Source: GCA-002733465 sp039969155 (GTDB lineage: Bacteria; Pseudomonadota; Gammaproteobacteria; Enterobacterales; Kangiellaceae). Taken from it: DNA of 64,000 nucleotides. The notes beneath the pieces are model-generated. The model ran no database searches. It was not told where the DNA came from and saw nothing but the letters and a program-made list of their open reading frames with translations. The position numbers were made by a program, and so were the translations under genes. The stretch is from positions 4,078-68,077 of the forward strand of contig JBDVOJ010000119.1 in the NCBI GenBank assembly GCA_039969155.1. Direction: 5' to 3'. Below are positions 51,472-60,400 of the stretch, one piece after another. Numbering within the stretch: the first letter of the stretch is position 1; each line of letters opens with the position of its first letter.

Positions 51472-52014
51472 ATGAATCTAATCGCTTTCGCGGCAAGTTC
51501 TAGCCAACAATCCATTAATAAGAAATTAGTCACTTACGCGGCTGACAGATTGAAATTATTTGCTCCGCAATTGGTCTCTGAAGTTTTAGACTTAAATGAT
51601 TTCGAAACACCGCTTTTTAGCGTTGATAAGGAACAACGGGATGGACACCCAGAATTAGCCAAACAGTTCTTAGAAAAGATAAAACAAGCCGATCTCATCT
51701 TCATTTCTTTTGCCGAACACAACGGTAGCTATACCGCAGCTTACAAGAATTTATTTGATTGGTGTTCCAGAATTGAGCAAAAGGTGTATCAAGACAAGCC
51801 GATATTGGCAATTGCGACGTCTCCAGGAAAGGGAGGCGCTCACAATGTACTAACTAGCGCAATCAACTCGCTTCCTCATTTTGGCGCGAAGCTAATGGGA
51901 AGTCTATCAGTACCATCGTTTAATCAAGCCTTTGACTCTGAGAAAAATCGGCTGGCTGATCATGAGCTTGCTGAGGAACTCGATAGACTATTAGCACAAT
52001 TTGTAAAAGTCTAG
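51472..52014 (+). CDS. NADPH-dependent FMN reductase-like protein
   Basis: 180 residues with a flavodoxin-like fold. MNLIAFAASSSQQSINKKLV is the phosphate-binding loop (A-A-S-S-x-x-x-S type). ADLIFISFAEHNGSYTAAYK NLFDWCSR is the family motif, with E-H-N-G-S/Y in the position of the usual P-E-Y-N-G. AIATSPGKGGAHNVL binds the ring. It is a cytoplasmic NAD(P)H:FMN or quinone reductase; substrate unknown. AGGAG lies 7 bases before the ATG. Confidence 0.83.
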   Translation: MNLIAFAASSSQQSINKKLVTYAADRLKLFAPQLVSEVLDLNDFETPLFSVDKEQRDGHPELAKQFLEKIKQADLIFISFAEHNGSYTAAYKNLFDWCSRIEQKVYQDKPILAIATSPGKGGAHNVLTSAINSLPHFGAKLMGSLSVPSFNQAFDSEKNRLADHELAEELDRLLAQFVKV

Positions 52015-52051
52015 AATTCGGAAATATGGATTTATAATTATTTAGTGAGTA

Positions 52052-54931
52052 CTAAAGTTCGTCCAGCGCTGAGATTTCTTTATAGATACAAACGCGATTT
52101 CGACCTTCTTCTTTAGCTTGATAGAGGGCCTCGTCAGCCTTTTTTATGACTCCGTCATAATCATATTGTCTCGACCCAACGTCACTGCTGGCGACTGTCA
52201 CCAAGCCTACGCTGACAGTTAACTCTAATTTAATTGAATCTACAAAAAATGATTCTTTGGCAATGTCTTTTCTAATTTTTTCAGCGCAAGTTAGGGCACC
52301 ATCTAGGTTGGTGAAGGGCAATATCACCGCGAACTCTTCTCCACCGTATCGCGCGGCAATATCAGTTTTTCTACAGCTGCGACTCAAACGCTCAGAGAGC
52401 TGCTTAAGAATCGCATCTCCGGCACGGTGTCCTTGAGTGTCATTGATAGTTTTAAAAAAGTCGACATCAAGAAGAATAAAAGAAAGGTTGGAAGCTGTGT
52501 TGTTTCGAGACAATAAGCTAAGTTCGCGCTGCAGTGATTCCATCAAATGTCGACGATTAAATAGTTTTGTTAACTCATCAGTTATTACCAGTCGATTAAG
52601 CTCTTGATTAATCTCACTTAGCTCTGCTGTTCTTTCAGTCACAATAGATTCTAGTATTTGTTTTTCATTAGCCAACTTATTCATACGCCGTCTAGTTAGC
52701 GCATAAATCGAAACTAAAACGAAAAGAGCAGCCAACATATAGAACCACCAAGTCAACCAAAATGGGGGCTCAATGGTGAAGGTAAAAGTCACTAGTTGAT
52801 CACTTTCTATTAAGTCAGAGTTGATCGATTTGACCTGCAGTTCGTACTGACCTGGCGATAGACTTGCTAGTTGTAATTGCTGAATTTCTTGCGGCGTTGA
52901 CCACTGCTCGCCCGCACCTAAAAGCCTAAATGAATACTTGATATTTGATTCATCTGTGTAAGTAGGGCTAGAAAACTTAACCGTAATAGCGCCACTGTCG
53001 CTCGAGAGCTTTATATTATCCGTTAGTTTTTGTTCACCAATCCAAGCTCCCTCAAACAAAATTGGTGGAGCACTGGCTTCTTTGGTTTCACTACTTGGCA
53101 CAAATCGGGTAACGCCAAAGCCAGTACCAAACCACAAATCGCCATTGGGATGTTCAACTACCGCAGTTGCCGCTCCCTCCATATCTGGCAAGCCATCGGA
53201 ACCATCAAAATGCGATACACGATCTTCAGAGACGCGTTTTAATCCAGAATTAGTGTAAGCCCATAGATTATCATTACTATCCATTTTTACTTGCCAAACA
53301 AAATCATTTTTAAGCTTGTACTTATGGTTTAGTACTTCTAGTAGTTTTAATCGAGGACTAATTTTTAATAATCCATTACCATTTGTACCAGCCCAAATAT
53401 TACCTTGAGAATCAACATCAATACTCCAAACAGAAACACCATTCGCTTGGGCTATTTTTTCTAATCGAGTATATTCATTTTTCTCAGGCTCAAAATAAAG
53501 CAACCCTCTGTTTCCGATCCCTAACCAAATTCGTCCTTGCTGATCCTCTGCCATTGAGTAGATTGCGTGATTAGACTCTGGAATATTCTTTACTTTTACT
53601 ATCGATTCGTTTTGCCACCTTGATAGTCCGCGAGAACTACCAATCCAAATACGACCTTTCGAATCCTTTAGAATAGAGGCTACATAGGATGATTCTAAGC
53701 CGTCATCTGTAGAATAACGCTTCGCAACTTTGCCATCTTTCCAATAAATTAAACCGTCTCTAGTGCCAATCAATGCGCTGTCACTTTCCAATGCTAAAAT
53801 CGAGTAGACCCGTATCCTGTCAGACTCAAGCTCACTAGTAAGCGTCTTAAAGGTTTCTGTTTCTGGCGTAAAAATACTCACTCCGTGACGAGTCCCCATC
53901 CAAACTTTTCCATCCGAATCTATCGACATAGAGCGAACAAAATTATTACTTAACCCTTGATCCTCGGTATAACTTACAAACGGCCCAGGTACGAACTTCA
54001 CTAAGCCAACATCGGTTCCAAACCAAATGCTATTCTCTCTATCTTCTACAACAGAATACACCGCGACACTAAGTAGCCCTTTTTGGGGTGATAGTTTTTC
54101 AATTTTATTATTAACTAAGCGATAAAGCCCGTCATAGGTACCTATCCAAATCGTTCCTCTACTATCTTTGTATAAACTTAAGATAACCTCTCGATCTAAA
54201 CGACTGTTACCTATTTTCTTAACTGTCTCAAGTTCATGATCAATCAAGTAAAGACCTTTATTACTGCCTACCCAAAGACCATCCTCAGTATCAATAATCG
54301 CTCGTACCAATGCATCAGAAAAAACTTCCGGAGCAAATTCGTCAAAACGATTAGCGGTAAGCCGTGCTAATCCTTTTCTAGTTCCAGCCCAAACTTTACC
54401 ATTTCTGTCTTTAATTATTGTTCTCACGGTAGGAGACGGTAAACCATTATCAATAGTAAACAGTCGAGTTCTATTGCTGCTATAGTGAATTACACCACCT
54501 TCTGCGGCAAACCATAAGCTGTTGTCGCTGTCGGCAAAAACATCAAAAAGGTTAGTTAATGGAAGCGATTTTTTATCTGACTTACAATCAAATTCTTGTT
54601 CTTCGAGGTAACAGAAACCGCCGCCTGTTGTTAAAATAATGCGGCCGCTTTTATCTTTGATCATTGATGATACAAAGTTATTGGGTAACGGATCGATATG
54701 AGTTTGAAATTCTCGGCCATTATATCGAGTGACGCCTGAATAGCTCCCCATCCAAATATAACCGTGTTGATCTTGCTGAACGCTGGTGACTTGTGCTTGA
54801 GGAAGCCCATCAAAGGCAGTATAGAGTCTAAAATTGTACTGTCGAGCGACGGATTTTCCTTCGCCCAATACAATACTGGCTTGAACAAGCCCAATTATAA
54901 GTAGCAGAATCCAGCTGCTTTTTTTATACAT
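52052..54931 (-). CDS. Reg_prop propeller sensor diguanylate cyclase
   Basis: 959 residues: signal peptide, then about 12 Reg_prop repeats across residues 30-640 (DQHGYIWMGSYSGVTRYNG, DSDNSLWFAAEGGVIHY, DRNGKVWAGTRKGLARL), a Y_Y_Y domain (about 650-735), one membrane helix (WLTWWFYMLAALFVLVSIYA LT), a short coiled coil, and a GGDEF domain. The active site is GGEEF at 863-867, and an RxxD inhibitory site (RKTD) lies five residues upstream, so catalysis and product inhibition look intact. The periplasmic propeller should sense a ligand and drive cyclic-di-GMP synthesis. It is monocistronic and convergent with the FMN reductase gene. Confidence 0.9.
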   Translation of the reverse strand: MYKKSSWILLLIIGLVQASIVLGEGKSVARQYNFRLYTAFDGLPQAQVTSVQQDQHGYIWMGSYSGVTRYNGREFQTHIDPLPNNFVSSMIKDKSGRIILTTGGGFCYLEEQEFDCKSDKKSLPLTNLFDVFADSDNSLWFAAEGGVIHYSSNRTRLFTIDNGLPSPTVRTIIKDRNGKVWAGTRKGLARLTANRFDEFAPEVFSDALVRAIIDTEDGLWVGSNKGLYLIDHELETVKKIGNSRLDREVILSLYKDSRGTIWIGTYDGLYRLVNNKIEKLSPQKGLLSVAVYSVVEDRENSIWFGTDVGLVKFVPGPFVSYTEDQGLSNNFVRSMSIDSDGKVWMGTRHGVSIFTPETETFKTLTSELESDRIRVYSILALESDSALIGTRDGLIYWKDGKVAKRYSTDDGLESSYVASILKDSKGRIWIGSSRGLSRWQNESIVKVKNIPESNHAIYSMAEDQQGRIWLGIGNRGLLYFEPEKNEYTRLEKIAQANGVSVWSIDVDSQGNIWAGTNGNGLLKISPRLKLLEVLNHKYKLKNDFVWQVKMDSNDNLWAYTNSGLKRVSEDRVSHFDGSDGLPDMEGAATAVVEHPNGDLWFGTGFGVTRFVPSSETKEASAPPILFEGAWIGEQKLTDNIKLSSDSGAITVKFSSPTYTDESNIKYSFRLLGAGEQWSTPQEIQQLQLASLSPGQYELQVKSINSDLIESDQLVTFTFTIEPPFWLTWWFYMLAALFVLVSIYALTRRRMNKLANEKQILESIVTERTAELSEINQELNRLVITDELTKLFNRRHLMESLQRELSLLSRNNTASNLSFILLDVDFFKTINDTQGHRAGDAILKQLSERLSRSCRKTDIAARYGGEEFAVILPFTNLDGALTCAEKIRKDIAKESFFVDSIKLELTVSVGLVTVASSDVGSRQYDYDGVIKKADEALYQAKEEGRNRVCIYKEISALDEL

Positions 54932-55090
54932 CTCAGACCATTAATTGATTAACTCCTTTAATCCTAGTGCAAATTTGAGATACTTTCACAAAATGTTCAA
55001 AAATTAGACGACTTCCCTCATTTTTGTGACGGCGTCTTCATTTATCTCATATGGCTATATTTGAATTAACCTGAATAAGCCCGTTTTTGA

Positions 55091-57445
55091 TCATTTCGAT
55101 ACGTTTACAACCCGAACAGTTTGTACGCTGGTTCTAGCCAAATCATCAACAACTTTTACTTGGTATTGACCAGGATTAGCAGGCCAAACTACCGATTGAT
55201 CTAGCCTAGCGCTAGCAATGTATTTAGAATCAATAAACCAATGGAGATATTCGACATCACCGTCCACTTTAGCCTTCAAAGGAATCAAGTTTTTCTCTTC
55301 GGAATTTGTTCGATAGACATAGTCAACTCCGGCGGTGGGAGAGGTGATTACAGGTGCCGCACCACTGGTGCTAGTTTGGTTGAGTTCGCAACCTGTTTCA
55401 TACTTTGGCGGGGATCTTAACGCGATACCGGCCAGCTCAAAAATATGCTTTAAATCTGATGGCCACACTTCAAAAACTTGCTGCTCAGTATTCTGAGGGT
55501 TTGCCCAACAAGCTCTTAGACCGGTATTTTTATTGATCGGCAAGCTACGATAGACATTGGAAACTTTTATCGGTGACACCCCAGGAATAAACCAACCTGT
55601 TACGCTACTAGGACAGTGTTTTTCGATTAAGTCTCCGGTGGTTGCACAAACATTAAGCCGTTTTAAATTTAATCGATGAGGTTGATAAAGCGACTTAAGT
55701 CGCCAACTTCGATCATCATTGATAACTGACCAAGCATCAAAAAATAAAGGCCCGGCGGCTTGACGACCTACGAACGCATTATTTCCTCTTCCATTAAAAT
55801 TACCGACCCAAATCACCAATACATGATCACCTGAGATGCCGACCGCCCATGCATCTCTGAACGCCCACGACGTGCCAGTTTTCCAAGGAATATCTCTGAC
55901 GCTCGCACTCTCCAAAAACTCAGTAACCGCATTAGGTGGCTTATTGGCATTCAGCATATCAAGAGTTAGGTAACTAGCTTCTGCGGAAAGTAGTTGTTTT
56001 CCCTTTGATGGAGTAGCCCGTTTATTAAAAGACACCCGATGCCATTTGCCAGAGTTAGCTAACATTGCGTAGAGTGATGCCAATTCCACTGAAGTAAGCT
56101 CTCCGCCACCAAGAGCCAAAGCCAACCCGTAGTGCTGTGCACTTTTTAGATCACTGACTTGGGCATCTTTAAGTAACTGATAAAAGGAGCGCTTTTTGAG
56201 CTTTGATTGCAAGTCAACAGCAGGAACATTTCGACTTTCGATCAATGCGCGACTGGCAGATATTGGTCCCAAGAATTTCTTATCATAGTTCTCTGGGGAA
56301 AAACCCGCAAACCGAGTTGGTAAATCTTTAAGTAAAGAATGCGGATGGATTAAGCCTTCGTCCATAGCTAATGCATAAACAAATGGTTTTAAAGTTGAAC
56401 CAGGCGAACGCTTGGCAGTTGTGCCATTAACCTGACCTTGAATTTTCGTATCATGAAAATTCGCTGAGCCAACCATCGCCTCAATTTGCATACTACGATA
56501 GTTAAGCAATAATGCCGATGCATTCTTCACCCCGAGAGAATGACGGCTGGCTATGTATCGTTGTATAACCGTTTCTAGTTGTTTTTGATACTGTGAATTG
56601 AGACTGGTAATTATTTTACCAGTCTGCCAATTAGAATTTTGTTTTTTTACATAGTCGACAAAATGCGGGGCTTTGAAGGGTAGTTTTTCTGGAGCCCTAA
56701 CCTGCATTGGTAAATCAAGAAATTTTTGTTGTGCTTTAGCAGCGGGGTATTTTCCTTGCCATCGCTCAAACAAATTAGCTCTAGCCGTCAGCAACCTTTC
56801 AAATCCTTGTGCAGTGGTTGGGTTTCTTCGATTAGGGTTTTGCGGAATCACAGCTAGGGTCAAAGCTTCTGGTAAACTTAATTCGCTAGCCGGTTTATCG
56901 AAATAGATTAAACTTGCCGCACCAATTCCTTCTATGTTTCGGCCATAAGGAGCGAGATTTAAGTAAGCTTCTAGAAGTTGTCTCTTTGAGTAGTGCCTAG
57001 ACAGCTGAATAGCTCTAACAATTTGGCTAATCTTTCCAGAAAGAGTATGTGATGGAATCTTCCAGCGTAATCGCGCTAACTGCATGACAATGGTTGAAGC
57101 GCCAACTCTTCTATCTGACGTGATATAGGTCATCCAGAATGCGCGAGCAATGGCCCCCCAATCCACTCCAAAATGTTGATAAAAATCTTGGTCCTCATAT
57201 AGAATGGTTGCTTCTATTAAGCTAGGTGAAATATTTTCTAATTCAGCAAATAGTCGATATTTTTCATCACTTGAAAGCTGCAGTCTTAGCAGTTTTTCTT
57301 CAGCATCAAAGTAGGCCGTTGAATAGGGAATAAAACTTCTTAGTTCCGGCTTAGGCGAAAACCAATAAAGCAACACTAAAACTAATAGCAACCCTGCAGT
57401 TACTATTAGAAATATTTTGACCTTGTGCCAATATCGCCGTTTCAT
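55091..57445 (-). CDS. pbpC: Penicillin-binding protein 1C (bifunctional)
   Basis: 784 residues. A membrane anchor (IFLIVTAGLLLVLVLLYWF) is followed by a GT51 glycosyltransferase with catalytic Glu84 in ILYEDQDFYQHFGVDW. RQLLEAYLNLAPYGRNIEGI G also fits. The transpeptidase has S350-T-L-K353 (RSPGSTLKPFVYALAMDEGL), ESRNVPAVDL (SxN) and WKTGTSWAFRDAW (KTG). A C-terminal domain with several Cys (after about 690) is the PBP1C-specific region. It is probably a peptidoglycan repair or accessory synthase. It is placed 15 bp after the alpha-2-macroglobulin gene, the classical pairing with yfhM. Confidence 0.93.
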   Translation of the reverse strand: MKRRYWHKVKIFLIVTAGLLLVLVLLYWFSPKPELRSFIPYSTAYFDAEEKLLRLQLSSDEKYRLFAELENISPSLIEATILYEDQDFYQHFGVDWGAIARAFWMTYITSDRRVGASTIVMQLARLRWKIPSHTLSGKISQIVRAIQLSRHYSKRQLLEAYLNLAPYGRNIEGIGAASLIYFDKPASELSLPEALTLAVIPQNPNRRNPTTAQGFERLLTARANLFERWQGKYPAAKAQQKFLDLPMQVRAPEKLPFKAPHFVDYVKKQNSNWQTGKIITSLNSQYQKQLETVIQRYIASRHSLGVKNASALLLNYRSMQIEAMVGSANFHDTKIQGQVNGTTAKRSPGSTLKPFVYALAMDEGLIHPHSLLKDLPTRFAGFSPENYDKKFLGPISASRALIESRNVPAVDLQSKLKKRSFYQLLKDAQVSDLKSAQHYGLALALGGGELTSVELASLYAMLANSGKWHRVSFNKRATPSKGKQLLSAEASYLTLDMLNANKPPNAVTEFLESASVRDIPWKTGTSWAFRDAWAVGISGDHVLVIWVGNFNGRGNNAFVGRQAAGPLFFDAWSVINDDRSWRLKSLYQPHRLNLKRLNVCATTGDLIEKHCPSSVTGWFIPGVSPIKVSNVYRSLPINKNTGLRACWANPQNTEQQVFEVWPSDLKHIFELAGIALRSPPKYETGCELNQTSTSGAAPVITSPTAGVDYVYRTNSEEKNLIPLKAKVDGDVEYLHWFIDSKYIASARLDQSVVWPANPGQYQVKVVDDLARTSVQTVRVVNVSK

Positions 57446-57460
57446 TCGAGTTGTTGATTA

Positions 57461-60400
57461 CTATTTCGAGGGCTTCACTTGGAATGTAGCCGCACCTGTT
57501 ACAGCCCGAACGGAACGATCATACATTGCTTCAGCCGATGTTGATGGAACTACAAACTCTCCCGCTGCGGTTAGTTTAACTCGATAGCTTAACTCTCGGA
57601 TTCTAGTTTCAACAGGCCCATAAAAAATGACTCTGTCTTCACGAACATCGACATGATCTGCCGACCAACGATTCGCTGCCCGCTCAACCGAGCTACGTAT
57701 GACTTCGAATCCGCCTGGCAATAAATCAACTATTGCCACATTGGTAATGGTGCGTTGTGATAGCGAGCGCACTCGAATTTTTACGGTCAATTCTTGCCCC
57801 TGAGTAAACTCTTGTACTTGATTACCATCTTGGTCCAAAAATACTCGGTCGATCTCTAATCCTTCTCGGATCGGTTTATCGGTTGGCACTAAGTCAAATC
57901 CTGATTGATTAGTCAGGAAATAAAACGCTTTATCACTCGCCAATTGAAGTTGTTGGGTATCAATAGGAAATTCACTCTTATTGAAAGCTGCTTTGAGCTT
58001 GTCTAAAGTTTCAAAAGATTGCCCTTCATTACTACTCGCCGCGATAGTCAGTTTTTCAATCATCACGCCGGCTTGCACCAATTCGCTATAGGCGCCCAAT
58101 GCTAAGATTGAGTAAGCTGCAGAGATAGTATTGTATTCACCTTGAATTATATGTTGAGTAAACCCATGGATAATACTGGCATCAATGGCTTTTGCTAGTG
58201 GCTTAAAGTGTTTGGATAGTAAATATAAGTGCTGAGAATCAAGCGCTAACGGACTGTGAAAATCTCCATATCGAACGGTTTGGCGATTGACTTGATTCCT
58301 TTTCGGATCAATCAATTGGTAATAAGAAATAAGGCGGGCTGCCTCTTCATCTTTTTGTAGCATTTGATAAGTTGCAGCCATGTAACTAGCTAACAGATCA
58401 AACTTCCATTGTTCGCTCTGTAACTTCTTTAAATCATCTTCCAGATCGATCAAGTAGTTAGTTGTCACCGTACCCATACGAGTTAGTAAGTAAATGGCAT
58501 TCGCACGATCTCTTAGTTCCGCTAACTTCTCGTTACTAGAATTGCTAGAAGGCTGATGGCGAGAAGAATCATTACTTGCCGACCGAGCGGCCTGTTCATT
58601 CAAATACCTTTGTGCTGCTGTTAACATATCTTTTGGCACTGGATAGCCTTGCTCGGAGGCTTCCAATAGAAAATGAGTCACATAGATGCTAGGATAACTG
58701 GCCGAGCCTGAATGGCTTGGCCAAAATGCGAAACCACCATCGGCCTTTTGCCTTTCTCGCAACTTGTTGATTACCACACTAAATTGCGTTCTTACATCAC
58801 CTAAATAGGCTGCATATGCTTGATGCGACATTAGTCCAACTAACGGAAAAACCTTGCTAACAACTTGTTCGGTACAGCCATGTGGGTAGTGCTGCAAATA
58901 GTCATGTAAACCATCCACTAATACTAACGGACTGTTGGATGCGCTGACTGAGCGCTGAGAGAACTCTTCAAAGGTTTTTCTAATATCATCAATAGTCTTT
59001 TCTGTGTCGTTTGAAAATCCAGTTTTTATTACTGTCGCGAAATGTGTCGCAGGTCTAACACTGAGGCTTGCGCTTCGTGTTAACTCTTCCTCACCTAATT
59101 TTGCAGTAAAACTCAGCTCAGCGGAACCCAGTTTTGATTTAGCAACGACTTTGAAAGTTGCTTTACCTTCGCTTCCTTCGTCTATTTCGAGTAAAGAAGC
59201 TTTTTGACTCTTTATTTCCAAGTGTTCTGATGAGCTGGCGCTTAGTGTTATCTTAGCTTTTTTACCTGAACCTTCAACGATATTGGCAACGCCAACAGTC
59301 ACTTCAAACTCGTCGCCGGGAGAGGCATGGGTAAGTACGTTAGGTGAGATAACAAAAGGCCCTCTAACAATGCTCGAAGTTTTGGCGGCCCCAACCGATC
59401 GTTTGCCAACCGCGACAGCCATTACTCTCAATTGCCCAGAAAAAGTGTCAGGAATATCGAATTCTAACTGCTTGTTCTGAGTAGATGATTCAACGATTCC
59501 AGACCAAAAAACTGCTGGTTTATCTGTCTTTCTAGTAAATGGATTAATGTTTTTTGCCAAAGCAAGACTGCGCTCTGCATATCCACCTCCAGCCGCAGAC
59601 ATTTGTTGTAAAATATTAAAATCTGGCAACAATAAATCCAACATCTGATAAGTTTCCACACCCAAAGCACGTTTCTGAAGATAATGATTTAGTGGGTTGG
59701 GTAGACCATATTTAGCAACCTGTAGAATCCCTTCATCGACTGCGAATACTATCATTTTCGCAGGCTTTGAAGATTGATAATGAATACTCATCGGTTTTCC
59801 AGGACGCACGATGCTATCTGTTTTTAGAGCGATATCAATTCTTCGTTGACTGCGATCAATACTAAAGGGCTCAACGGCATAACTAAGTGGATTAGTAAAA
59901 ATTTCAGTAGAACTCGCATCTCTCACGTAAGTGACATTGATATATCCATTACCTTCAATATCCTTTGGTAGCCGTATTCTTTGAACACTGCTCTCTTGAC
60001 TTGAATTAAACCATTCATAATTTAAAACGCGATCAGTTTCCACGGTAATTAATCCTGCTCCAGCATAGGGAGCTCGGATATTCATTTCGACTATATCACC
60101 CGGTTTATAGTCAGTTTTATTTAGTTTCACAACTAGCTCGGCAGACTTATCGATTTTTCCAGCCATGTTGGCGGCGCCAACAACCGAGTAGTACACTTTA
60201 GTAATAGTTCTCCCAAGCTCATCGTATATCACCAAAGAAAAATCACCCGGTTTATTGGTATTTAGAGAATACCGACTTCCTCCTTTCTCCACCTTGAAGG
60301 CTTGTCGAGCTTGCTCAACTTCCTTACTAATTGTTTGGTATTGATATGTTCCATTGGCTTGCTGTACTAAACTAGATACTTTTTGAATCTCAAATATGGC